Below the pieces are notes generated by a model. That model saw nothing but the letters and a program-made list of their open reading frames with translations, did no database searches and was not told where the DNA came from. A stretch of 21,282 bases of DNA, from the NCBI GenBank assembly GCA_019120235.1, contig DWVN01000098.1:1-21282 (forward strand). The letters are read 5' to 3'. This stretch comes from Dwaynesavagella gallinarum. GTDB lineage: Bacteria; Bacillota; Clostridia; Clostridiales; Clostridiaceae. The position numbers and the translations under genes are program-made. Shown piece after piece: positions 1 to 6,786 of the stretch (within the stretch, counting starts at the first letter, position 1; each line of letters starts with the position of its first letter).

Positions 1-780
1 GCTATTAATTATTGAATTATATTCTGCAAAAAGTATTTTGTATGTGTCTTCGAATACTAGTACTGTAGGCATTAATGAAAAAATAGTAGAAGGAAGTTCT
101 AAGCTTATTTCTTCATTTATTTCTTCAAGAAGTGATTTTATTTCTCCTAGTAACATATTGCATGTATTTTGTTCAGAGTAAATTGATGGTGTAGTTGTAT
201 TATCATTTAAATATTTAGTTATAGTTTTTGGTTCATTTAAATTAACATCTACATAACTATTTAGTTCACCTTCCATGTCTGAAAGTACACGTAAAGGGTC
301 AAAATCGGGAAATGTAGTATCAAATTCATTTATAAATTCAAATCCGTAAGACATTGGTTTAGCAAGGTCGACTATTTCATCTACAGTTACGCTATCATCT
401 GAATTTAACATTTGTAAAATATTTGTTGTTTCGCTTTCAGAATCTTCTTCATCTGTATCTTCATCTTCAAGAGACTCTTCTAAATCTTCATTTTCTTCTA
501 TTACGTTTCCATTTTCATCTAAAAGAGGTTCATTTTCTGTTAAACCTTCTTCGTTTGTTGTTTCTAAATCAGCATTTTCATTTAAAGCTTCTATTTCAGA
601 AGATCTAGTTGATATTTCTTCTTGTGAATCATTTGAATTATTATTTAAATCGTTTGATGTTGCATTAACAACTACTGTTCTTGATACTCTTGCTTTAGCA
701 AAATTTGAAGTATCTACAGTGATATTTGATATAAAAGAAGCCATTATAATACCAGAAAGGAATTTTAGATTTTTTTTCAT
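1..780 (-). CDS. secreted, highly acidic low-complexity protein (C-terminus beyond window)
   Basis: The reverse strand is open without a stop from the ATG at 780 to the window edge (260 codons), so the C-terminus is missing. TCGGAGG lies six bases before the ATG. Residues 1-30 look like a signal peptide: lysines at 2-3, a hydrophobic core at about 6-20, and an AKA site at 28-30. I see no lipobox. Residues 53-117 are extremely acidic, with about 29 Asp/Glu among 65 residues and one Arg, and read as a disordered linker. The part after about residue 120 looks folded, with alternating hydrophobic residues and a single Cys. I recognise no family. It is most likely an exported or surface protein whose acidic segment may bind cations or span the wall. 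A sigma-28-like promoter precedes it. The antisense frame at 423-608 is only a shadow of this repetitive coding. Confidence 0.8.
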   Translation of the reverse strand, partial: MKKNLKFLSGIIMASFISNITVDTSNFAKARVSRTVVVNATSNDLNNNSNDSQEEISTRSSEIEALNENADLETTNEEGLTENEPLLDENGNVIEENEDLEESLEDEDTDEEDSESETTNILQMLNSDDSVTVDEIVDLAKPMSYGFEFINEFDTTFPDFDPLRVLSDMEGELNSYVDVNLNEPKTITKYLNDNTTTPSIYSEQNTCNMLLGEIKSLLEEINEEISLELPSTIFSLMPTVLVFEDTYKILFAEYNSIINS

Positions 781-837
781 TTGTTACCTCCGAAAAATAT
801 ATATAAATTTTCAAAAAATTCTATAGTTATATTTAAA

Positions 838-863
838 TTATCGAGATAACAAAATGAGTTTTA
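838..863 (-). promoter_or_regulatory. sigma-28 (SigD/FliA)-like promoter for the acidic secreted protein
   Basis: On the reverse strand TAAA (863-860) is followed by exactly 15 bases and then TCGATAA (844-838). The known flagellar sigma-28 consensus is TAAA-N15-(G)CCGATAA/T, so the only departure in the core is T for the first C. The -35 overlaps the stop codon of the upstream regulator gene. Initiation near 831 would leave an untranslated leader of about 50 bases before the Shine-Dalgarno site. No equally good sigma-A promoter is visible here. Confidence 0.5.
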
Positions 864-1328
864 ATAGTTGCGAGAGAAATCATGAAAAAATTTTAGTATA
901 TTTTCATTATTTTCAAAAAAATTAACTAAAACATTTATTTTATTTAAGGTTTCATTACTTAGTGTATGTTCAATTTTTTCTGTTTCATATGTAAGGTTTA
1001 TGTTAGCGTTTAAAAGTTTTAAAAATTTTTCGATAGTATTATGACGGTTAATTAGAAATTCTCCAAGTTCTATCCCTTTATCTAAAAGTAAAATATGTTT
1101 GTATCTTTCAAAAGAAATAATATTTTTGTTAGATAATTTTTTAATCATTTTCGTTACAGAAGGTGGTTTAACATTTAATTTATTTGCTAAGTCATTTACT
1201 CTAATAGGTAAATTTGTTTGAAGATGTATTCTATATATCATTTCTAAGTAATCTTCTTCACATGGAGTTAAAGAATTATTTATATTTCTTGTGAAATCGC
1301 TAAAAGTATAAAATTTTTCTTCAATCAT
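861..1328 (-). CDS. DtxR/MntR-family metal-dependent transcriptional repressor
   Basis: This is a 155-residue protein with the two-domain layout of MntR: a winged helix (about 20-85) and a metal-binding dimerisation domain (about 86-145). There is no C-terminal SH3 domain. Aligned by eye to Bacillus MntR, all six metal ligands are present: Asp26, Glu29, His96, Glu117, Glu120 and His121. Asp at 26, where iron-type DtxR has Met, is the manganese-type signature. The helix-turn-helix reads VKPPSVTKMIKKL. The first 19 residues extend beyond MntR, but AGAGG upstream of 1328 supports this start. It is divergent from feoA with 143 bases between them, which suggests that it controls feoAB and possibly itself. 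The family call is firm. The metal and the targets are inferred. Confidence 0.9.
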   Translation of the reverse strand: MIEEKFYTFSDFTRNINNSLTPCEEDYLEMIYRIHLQTNLPIRVNDLANKLNVKPPSVTKMIKKLSNKNIISFERYKHILLLDKGIELGEFLINRHNTIEKFLKLLNANINLTYETEKIEHTLSNETLNKINVLVNFFENNENILKFFHDFSRNY

Positions 1329-1416
1329 TATTTCAAACCTCTTTTAATTAAATTAATAAATATTTATTCATATTTGATATTTAAAATGTAATAGAACTAT
1401 TTTTAAAATGAGCACA

Positions 1417-1450
1417 TATAATTTATAAAAGTTAGCTTAGGTTAAAATTT
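1417..1450 (+). promoter_or_regulatory. feoA promoter -10 with candidate DtxR-type operator
   Basis: TATAAT occupies 1417-1422, but the -35 region is poor. Just downstream, TTAGCTTAGGTTAAAATTT (1432-1450) resembles the TTAGGTTAG half of the DtxR/IdeR iron box. The right half is degenerate. The site would lie on or just after the transcription start, a position where a repressor blocks initiation. The operator is inferred from one half-site and the neighbouring regulator gene. Confidence 0.35.
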
Positions 1451-1471
1451 ATTTTTAAGAAGGATTGAACT

Positions 1472-1699
1472 ATGAAAAGTATTTGTGAGTTTAAAGTAGG
1501 GGATTTTATAGAAATTTTATCAGTTAATCTTTTGAAATATCAAAAAGAGAGAATGTTATCTATTGGTTTTACTAGAGGGGCTATTATTGAGGTTATAAGA
1601 ATTGGACCTAAAAAAAATTTAACTGTATTTGATGTTAGAGGAGCTATGATTGCACTTAGAGAAGAGGAATCGAAATTTATTTATGGTAAAAAAATTTAA
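1472..1699 (+). CDS. feoA: FeoA, ferrous iron transport accessory protein
   Basis: This is a 75-residue single SH3-like FeoA domain. It has the family pattern of a conserved turn around KERMLSIGFTRGAIIEVI, then a beta-strand pair (IGPKKNLTVFDVRGAMIALREEE) near the C-terminus. It is a small cytosolic protein thought to act on the FeoB G-domain or pore. AAGAAGGA before the ATG at 1472 supports the start. The stop is nine bases before the feoB start, and the feoB Shine-Dalgarno site AAGGAGG overlaps the feoA stop, so the two genes are translationally close in one operon. Length is typical for a stand-alone FeoA. Confidence 0.93.
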   Translation: MKSICEFKVGDFIEILSVNLLKYQKERMLSIGFTRGAIIEVIRIGPKKNLTVFDVRGAMIALREEESKFIYGKKI

Positions 1700-1708
1700 G
1701 GAGGAGTT

Positions 1709-3823
1709 ATGGGACTTACAAATGTAGCTTCAAAGAAGGAATTTATGAAAGATATTTTTGATACCAAAGATAAAAATAAAAGAGTTGTGTGTTTGGTTGG
1801 TAATCCTAATACAGGTAAGAGTAGTGTTTTTAATACTTTAACAGGTCTTCATCAACATACAGGAAATTGGTCTGGAAAAACCGTTGTAAATGCTTATGGA
1901 GAGTATAAACATAAGGATAAAGATTATGGCATAATTGATTTACCTGGAGTTTATTCTATTTTTTCATATTCTCAAGAAGAAGAAGTTTCGAGAGAATTTA
2001 TATGTTTTGGGCATTATGATGTTTTAGTTGTAGTTTGCGACATGACTTGTATTGAAAGAAATTTAAATATATTTTTTCAAGTGCTTGAAATGAATACTAA
2101 GATTATACTTTGTTTGAATTTATATGATGAAGCTAGAGACAAAAATATAAATGTAAATGTGGAAAATTTAGAGAAAAATTTTGGGATTCCTATTGTGGTT
2201 ACCTCTGTTAAAGAAAACTTAGGAATAGATGAACTTAAAGATAAAATATGTGATGTTATAGAAGGAAAATATGAATTTAATGTACAGAATTTAAATTATG
2301 GGGAAGACATTGAAGAAAATGTTTCAAAAATAGAAAGTGAATTATGTTTTTTAGAGAATTTTAAAAATAAAAGATGGTTAGCACTTAGAATACTAGATAG
2401 TGATGATGATTTTTTTGATTTTATGAAAAATTATTTAACAAATGAAGAAAATGAAAAATTACATTATTTACGTAAAAAATTTAGTAATGTAAATAATAAC
2501 GAAATACGTGAACATATTGTTGAAAAAATATATGAAAAATGCAGAAATATAAAAAAGAATTATGTATCTCAAAAAGGAGACAAGCATTTAAGAGATAGAA
2601 AAATAGATGATATAGTAACATCTAAAAAATATGGTATTCCTATAATGCTTGGAGTTTTATCTATAATTTTGTTTATTACTATTAGTTTGTCTAATGTTCC
2701 TTCAACTATATTATCAAATATGTTTAATTTTTTAGAATTGAAATTATCTGATCTTTTAAATTATTTGAAATTTCCAGTATTTTTACATGATATGTTAGTT
2801 TATGGACTTTTTAGAGTTACAGGATGGGTAATTTCTGTTATGCTTCCCCCTATGGCTATATTTTTTCCTATGTTTACATTTTTAGAGGATCTTGGTTATT
2901 TACCTAGAGTGGCATTTAATATGGATCATTTATTTAAGAAATCAGGATGTCATGGTAAACAATGTTTAACAATGTGTATGGGATTTGGGTGTAATTGTGC
3001 AGGAATTATTGGAACAAGAATAATTGAATCTAAAAGAGAAAGATTAATTGCAATTATTACTAATAATTTTGTTCCATGTAATGGTAGATTTCCAACAATA
3101 ATAGTGTTATCATCAATATTTTTTTCAGTTACAACAAGTGGGTTATTTAATTCTATTATTACAGCATTAATTGTAACAATTATTATAATAATTGGAGTTT
3201 GTGTAACTCTTTTAATATCTCATATTCTTTCAAAAACATTATTAAAAGGGGAACCTTCATCATTTACTTTAGAACTTCCTCCGTATAGGAAACCAAAATT
3301 AAAAACAATTTTATATACATCGCTAATTGATAGAACTATATTTGTTTTAGGACGAGCCGTTATGGTTGCAGCACCATTTGGAATTGTTATATGGATTTTG
3401 GCCAATATTTTTATAAATGATGTTAGCATAATAAATTATATAATACAATTTTTAAATCCAATTGGGAAATTAATAGGACTTGATGGATCTATATTATCTG
3501 CATTTATTTTAGGTATACCTGCAAATGAGATAGTTATGCCAATACTTTTAATGAGTTATTTATCAACAGGAACTCTTGTTGATTTTGATACAGTTAATTC
3601 TTTAGGAATGATTTTAAGGGATAATGGATGGACAATAATTACTGCAATAAATACAATGTTATTTTCTCTTTTACATTTTCCATGTTCAACTGCTTTATGG
3701 ACAATAAAAAAGGAAACAGGAAGTAATAAGTGGACGATATTATCATTTTTAATTCCAACTTGTGTTGCATTTATAGTGTGTTTTTTTGTTAATATAATTT
3801 TACGTATTATATTTAAAGTGTGA
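1709..3823 (+). CDS. feoB: FeoB, GTP-driven ferrous iron transporter
   Basis: This is a 704-residue inner-membrane Fe(II) transporter. The N-terminal G-domain carries G1 GNPNTGKS (31-38), G3 DLPG (77-80), a G4 variant NLYD where NKxD would be the general GTPase form, and a TSVKEN G5 region. A helical spacer (about 195-290) follows, then the membrane domain from about 304 onward. The two pore motifs are GCNCAGIIGTR near 427 and FVPCNGRFPT near 454-463. This cysteine and Asn-Gly-Arg version matches clostridial FeoB rather than the Escherichia coli form. There are about 22 residues before the G-domain beyond the usual start, but AAGGAGG at 1698-1704 fits the ATG at 1709. It is cotranscribed with feoA. 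The two-Cys pore makes iron the expected substrate. Confidence 0.95.
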   Translation: MGLTNVASKKEFMKDIFDTKDKNKRVVCLVGNPNTGKSSVFNTLTGLHQHTGNWSGKTVVNAYGEYKHKDKDYGIIDLPGVYSIFSYSQEEEVSREFICFGHYDVLVVVCDMTCIERNLNIFFQVLEMNTKIILCLNLYDEARDKNINVNVENLEKNFGIPIVVTSVKENLGIDELKDKICDVIEGKYEFNVQNLNYGEDIEENVSKIESELCFLENFKNKRWLALRILDSDDDFFDFMKNYLTNEENEKLHYLRKKFSNVNNNEIREHIVEKIYEKCRNIKKNYVSQKGDKHLRDRKIDDIVTSKKYGIPIMLGVLSIILFITISLSNVPSTILSNMFNFLELKLSDLLNYLKFPVFLHDMLVYGLFRVTGWVISVMLPPMAIFFPMFTFLEDLGYLPRVAFNMDHLFKKSGCHGKQCLTMCMGFGCNCAGIIGTRIIESKRERLIAIITNNFVPCNGRFPTIIVLSSIFFSVTTSGLFNSIITALIVTIIIIIGVCVTLLISHILSKTLLKGEPSSFTLELPPYRKPKLKTILYTSLIDRTIFVLGRAVMVAAPFGIVIWILANIFINDVSIINYIIQFLNPIGKLIGLDGSILSAFILGIPANEIVMPILLMSYLSTGTLVDFDTVNSLGMILRDNGWTIITAINTMLFSLLHFPCSTALWTIKKETGSNKWTILSFLIPTCVAFIVCFFVNIILRIIFKV

Positions 3824-3847
3824 AGAAATTTCACACTTATTTTTTTT
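3816..3847 (+). terminator. intrinsic terminator of feoAB
   Basis: AAGTGTGAA (3816-3824) pairs with TTCACACTT (3830-3838) across a five-base loop, followed by a T run to 3847. The stem overlaps the feoB stop codon at 3821-3823. Confidence 0.85.
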
Positions 3848-3900
3848 CGAAAATAAATAATTGATTTATAAAAAATAAAAATATTATTTATTATATTTAT

Positions 3901-3928
3901 TAAAATGTTTTTGAAAAGATTTCGATAA
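3901..3928 (+). promoter_or_regulatory. weak sigma-28-like element upstream of fliF
   Basis: TAAA (3901-3904) and TCGATAA (3922-3928) share the -10 core of the better site at 838-863, but the spacer is 17 instead of 15. A transcript from here would meet the strong hairpin at 3943 almost at once, so either the site is fortuitous or it yields only a very short RNA. I rank it as a candidate because of the flagellar gene downstream. Confidence 0.2.
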
Positions 3929-3942
3929 AATATATTTGATTT

Positions 3943-3983
3943 AAAATACTGCTAAATTATTTTAGCAGTATTTTTATTTTTTT
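3943..3983 (+). terminator. strong intrinsic terminator between feoB and fliF
   Basis: AAAATACTGCTAAA (3943-3956) pairs perfectly over 14 bases with 3961-3974 across a TTAT loop. It is followed by a T-rich tract to 3983. The reverse strand has no T run, so it acts rightward. It lies about 100 bases beyond the feoB terminator and either insulates fliF from feoAB or ends a short unannotated RNA. Confidence 0.85.
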
Positions 3984-4077
3984 GAGATAATTTTAGGAGA
4001 TAATATTTAAATTTTTTAAAATATTTTATGAGTTATTTTAAATTGTTTGGTAATAATAAATTTGAAAGGAGTATACC

Positions 4078-5598
4078 ATGGGAAAATTAAGTGAAATAAT
4101 TAAAAAAATTAAAGAATTTATACAAAAACTTTCTCCTAAGTCAAGAAAAATAATAATAACCGTGATTATAATTTTAGTTTCCATACTTTCTTTTTTCTTC
4201 GTATACTCTAATGTTACGAAATATGGTTTGCTTTATTCAGATTTAGATCCATCAGATAGTAAATATATACATGAACAATTAGTTGAAATGGGATTAGATG
4301 TAAAAATAAGAGGGAAATCTATTTATGTTCCAAGAAAAAAAGTTGATGAATTAAGATTAACTTTTTCCCCAGAGTTAAAAGGTGGAAGTAAAGGATTCGA
4401 ACTTTTAGATACAAGTAGTGGTTTTGGGTTTACAGATGAGGAATTTTTAATTCAAAAGCAAAGAATTGTTCAGGGAGAACTTGAAAGGACTATTAAGAGT
4501 TTTTCTCAAGTTAAAGATTCACGGGTTCATATAACGACATCTAAAAGTACTGTATTTATGACTGAAAAAGATCCAGCGAGAGCTTCTGTTTATGTAAGAT
4601 TAAATGCTGGAGAATCATTATCTAGAGAACAGGTTAAATCTATAATTCATTTAGTTTCTGCTGCTTGGAATAATCTTCCTTTTGAAAATGTAGAAGTTGT
4701 AGATTCTAGAATGAATTTATTATCTTTGGGAATTTATGATGGAAGTGATGAGGTTAATTTTGTTGGTTCTTTAGATGCTCATATGAATTTAGAAAGAAAA
4801 TTTGAATATGAGCTTGAAAGTAGACTTTTATCTATAATTGAACCAGTACTTGGAGCAGAAAAAGTTAGAATAAGAGTTAATGCTGATTTAGATTTTGATT
4901 CTAAGAAAAGAACAGAAATTATTATAGATGAAAATAAGGTTCCTATAAGTGAACATATTATAAAGGAAGAAAATGGGTCAGTATCTAATGGTGGAGGAGG
5001 ACCTATTGACAATAATATGTCAAATGTTGAAATGGATATTTCAGGTGATTCTTCCAAAAGAGAAGAAAGTATAACAAATTATGAAGTTTCAAAACAAGAA
5101 TCAACAATTATACATGCTCCTGGAGAAATTAAACGAATTACTACTTCTCTTGTGTATGATGGAAATATGACTCAAGAAATGAGAGGCAATTTAGAGAGTA
5201 TTATAAATGGAGTTATAGGATTTAATGCAGAACGTGGAGATTCTATTTCTGTAGTTGGAATGGAATTTAATGGGTTAAAGCAAGAAATTGCTCAAACTAA
5301 AAAAAGAAATATTATTCCTATTGTAATGGGTGTTATTGGTGTAATTATTATTTTGTTTTTGTTTAAAATGTTTAGAAAAAATAAAGATATAGAAACTGAA
5401 TCTTATAGGCCATCAAATATTTCAGAAGCAAAAGATATAATTCAGCAATCTGTAGAAGAGAATATTAGAAAAAATAATATAGAGGATACAAATCCTGAAA
5501 ATAAAATGCTTGAAGATGAAATTAAAAGATATGCAGTTAATAAACCTAATCAAGTTGTTGATATTATAAAATCTTGGATGATGGAAGATACAAGATAA
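4078..5598 (+). CDS. fliF: FliF, flagellar MS-ring protein
   Basis: This 506-residue protein builds the membrane MS ring, the base on which the flagellar rod and switch assemble. Membrane segments lie at about 24-43 and 410-432, enclosing the large periplasmic-side YscJ/FliF ring-building domains. The early region SKYIHEQLVEMG and the LERTIKSFSQVKDSRVHI motif are typical of the family. A glycine-rich loop (NGGGGP) occurs near 303. The last 30 residues (KPNQVVDIIKSWMMED) form the FliG-binding tail, so the protein is complete. AAAGGAG at 4065-4071 sets the ATG. It is followed 22 bases later by fliE. fliG, which normally follows fliF, is absent, so this is a detached fragment of the usual operon. 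I see no clear sigma-A promoter between 3984 and 4077. Confidence 0.96.
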   Translation: MGKLSEIIKKIKEFIQKLSPKSRKIIITVIIILVSILSFFFVYSNVTKYGLLYSDLDPSDSKYIHEQLVEMGLDVKIRGKSIYVPRKKVDELRLTFSPELKGGSKGFELLDTSSGFGFTDEEFLIQKQRIVQGELERTIKSFSQVKDSRVHITTSKSTVFMTEKDPARASVYVRLNAGESLSREQVKSIIHLVSAAWNNLPFENVEVVDSRMNLLSLGIYDGSDEVNFVGSLDAHMNLERKFEYELESRLLSIIEPVLGAEKVRIRVNADLDFDSKKRTEIIIDENKVPISEHIIKEENGSVSNGGGGPIDNNMSNVEMDISGDSSKREESITNYEVSKQESTIIHAPGEIKRITTSLVYDGNMTQEMRGNLESIINGVIGFNAERGDSISVVGMEFNGLKQEIAQTKKRNIIPIVMGVIGVIIILFLFKMFRKNKDIETESYRPSNISEAKDIIQQSVEENIRKNNIEDTNPENKMLEDEIKRYAVNKPNQVVDIIKSWMMEDTR

Positions 5599-5620
5599 TA
5601 AATTTAAAGGAGTGTTTTTT

Positions 5621-5920
5621 ATGATTACTAATTCTATTTATGGATTTAATAATGTTGAGTTTGGAAAATTAAAAGGAAATTTAGAAACAAATTCAAAAGG
5701 AAATGTTTTTTCAAAAGTAATTGAAGATTCTATAAATAAAATAAATGATTATCAAAAAGTTGCAGATGAAAGCGTTGTTTCATTTATAAAGGGGAATGAA
5801 CAAGAAATTCACAATGTTATGATTGCAATAGAGGAAGCTAAACTTACTATGCAAACTGCAATAGAAATTAGAAATAAGTTAGTTGAGGCGTATCAAGAGC
5901 TTTCAAAAACTCAAATATAA
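5621..5920 (+). CDS. fliE: FliE, flagellar hook-basal body junction protein
   Basis: This is a 99-residue protein joining the MS ring to the rod. The C-terminal half carries the FliE signature (AIEEAKLTMQTAIEIRNKL, then VEAYQELSKTQI), ending as the family does. A GTG at 5612 would add three residues, but it lies inside the Shine-Dalgarno site AAAGGAG (5606-5612). The ATG at 5621, eight bases downstream, is the proper start. It is cotranscribed with fliF. In most Firmicutes fliE precedes fliF in the order flgB-flgC-fliE-fliF-fliG, so the order here is reversed. No terminator of its own follows. The next one is the TPP-controlled terminator before thiT. Confidence 0.94.
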   Translation: MITNSIYGFNNVEFGKLKGNLETNSKGNVFSKVIEDSINKINDYQKVADESVVSFIKGNEQEIHNVMIAIEEAKLTMQTAIEIRNKLVEAYQELSKTQI

Positions 5921-5925
5921 TTTTG

Positions 5926-5954
5926 TTGACATGATTATAAGTAAGAAGTATAAT
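5926..5954 (+). promoter_or_regulatory. consensus sigma-A promoter for the TPP riboswitch-thiT transcript
   Basis: TTGACA (5926-5931), a 17-base spacer and TATAAT (5949-5954) match the consensus exactly. It begins five bases after the fliE stop. Initiation near 5961 would place the riboswitch about 20 bases into the transcript. Confidence 0.9.
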
Positions 5955-5982
5955 TATCTTGTAATTTTTTAAGTGAATAATT

Positions 5983-6071
5983 TTGCTAGGGGTGCTTTAG
6001 AGCTGAGAGATGAAATTTTTATTTCATTAACCCTTATACCTGAACTGGATAATGCCAGCGTAGGAAAGCTA
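5983..6071 (+). ncRNA. TPP riboswitch (THI element)
   Basis: The conserved blocks occur in order: AGGGGTGC (5988-5995), GCTGAGAG (6002-6009), ACCC (6030-6033), ACCTGAACTGGATAATGCC (6038-6056) and AGCGTAGGAAAGC. The P3 arm carries an ATGAAAT/ATTTCAT hairpin. These match the TPP aptamer of bacterial thi genes. A terminator and a thiamine transporter follow directly, so TPP binding is expected to stop transcription of thiT. The exact P1 boundaries are approximate. Confidence 0.96.
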
Positions 6072-6095
6072 TTAATAAAAGTTAATTAGTTAGTT

Positions 6096-6133
6096 AGCCG
6101 TGTTCAGGAATGGACATGGCTTTTATATTTTTT
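6096..6133 (+). terminator. riboswitch-controlled intrinsic terminator before thiT
   Basis: AGCCGTGTTC (6096-6105) pairs with GGACATGGCT (6112-6121) over ten base pairs, two of them G-U, across a six-base loop. TTTATATTTTTT (6122-6133) follows. It sits 24 bases after the aptamer and just before the thiT ribosome site, as expected for the expression platform. Confidence 0.88.
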
Positions 6134-6145
6134 AGGAGGAGTAAA

Positions 6146-6751
6146 ATGATTTATGTTAGTTTAATAATTGGAATTATAATGTTTATAATTTACATAAGAG
6201 AAATTAGGAAAACGAAGTTTACAACGAGATTAATATTCATAATAGGAATTTTTACAGCATTAGCATACGTTTTAAATTTAATTAAATTTATAAGAATGCC
6301 TCAGGGAGGTTCGATTACACTTTTTTCTATGCTTCCTGTAATGGTGTTATCCCTTTTATATGGAAAAGGAGTAGGTCTTACTTCTGGAATTTTACTAGGG
6401 TTTTTAAAAATGTTAGATGGAATAACTTTCGTTCATCCTGTACAATTTTTGTTAGATTATATACTTTCTAATATGGCTTTAGGATTTTCGGGAATGTTTG
6501 GACGAGATAGTAAGGTTAAAATATTTTTTGGATGTATTATAAGTGGATTTTTAGGAGTTATGTTTAATGTTATTTCAGGAGTGGTATTTTTCTCTGAGTT
6601 TGCACCTGAAAATATGAATATTTGGATGTATTCAATTATATATAATTTTTCAAGTCTTGGAGTTGAAGTATTTTTAACAACAATCGTTATGATGTTTTTT
6701 CCATTAGATAGAATTATTAAAATATCAAAACTTCAGGAAGTAACAAAATAA
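6146..6751 (+). CDS. thiT: ThiT, thiamine-binding S component of an ECF transporter
   Basis: This is a 201-residue integral membrane protein of the ThiT/YuaJ family. It binds thiamine outside the cell and works with a shared EcfA-EcfA'-EcfT energising module encoded elsewhere. The family motifs are PQGGSITLFSMLP (52-64) and HPVQFLLDY (97-105). About six to seven hydrophobic segments are visible. The first one (residues 1-18) and its basic loop look like an N-terminal addition relative to the usual 180-190 residues. An in-frame ATG at 6110 lies inside the terminator hairpin. AGGAGG at 6134-6139 places the true start at 6146. The TPP riboswitch confirms the substrate. Confidence 0.93.
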   Translation: MIYVSLIIGIIMFIIYIREIRKTKFTTRLIFIIGIFTALAYVLNLIKFIRMPQGGSITLFSMLPVMVLSLLYGKGVGLTSGILLGFLKMLDGITFVHPVQFLLDYILSNMALGFSGMFGRDSKVKIFFGCIISGFLGVMFNVISGVVFFSEFAPENMNIWMYSIIYNFSSLGVEVFLTTIVMMFFPLDRIIKISKLQEVTK

Positions 6752-6786
6752 AAACGTGGATAAATTTTATCCACGTTTTGTTTTAT
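6751..6786. terminator. bidirectional terminator between thiT and fba
   Basis: AAAACGTGGATAAA (6751-6764) is followed almost immediately by its full reverse complement (6766-6779). With a practical loop of three to five bases the stem is 12 to 13 pairs. T-rich tracts follow on both strands, so it can end thiT rightward and the convergent aldolase gene leftward. Confidence 0.87.

Noticed and set aside
423..608. Open forward frame rich in Leu, Phe and His
   Set aside because: It is the antisense of the acidic repeat-like coding of the secreted protein. It has no ribosome site and its composition is a direct shadow.
1355..1368. 14-base palindrome AATAAATATTTATT before the regulator gene
   Set aside because: It consists only of A and T in very AT-rich DNA, so chance is likely. 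It is not reported as an operator.
3220..3834. Two reverse-strand open frames inside and past feoB
   Set aside because: They are antisense to conserved FeoB membrane helices and resemble no protein.
4779..5057. Reverse-strand frame inside fliF
   Set aside because: It is antisense to conserved FliF sequence and has no ribosome site.
6110..6145. Upstream ATG for thiT
   Set aside because: It lies inside the terminator hairpin of the riboswitch. The AGGAGG site fits only the ATG at 6146.
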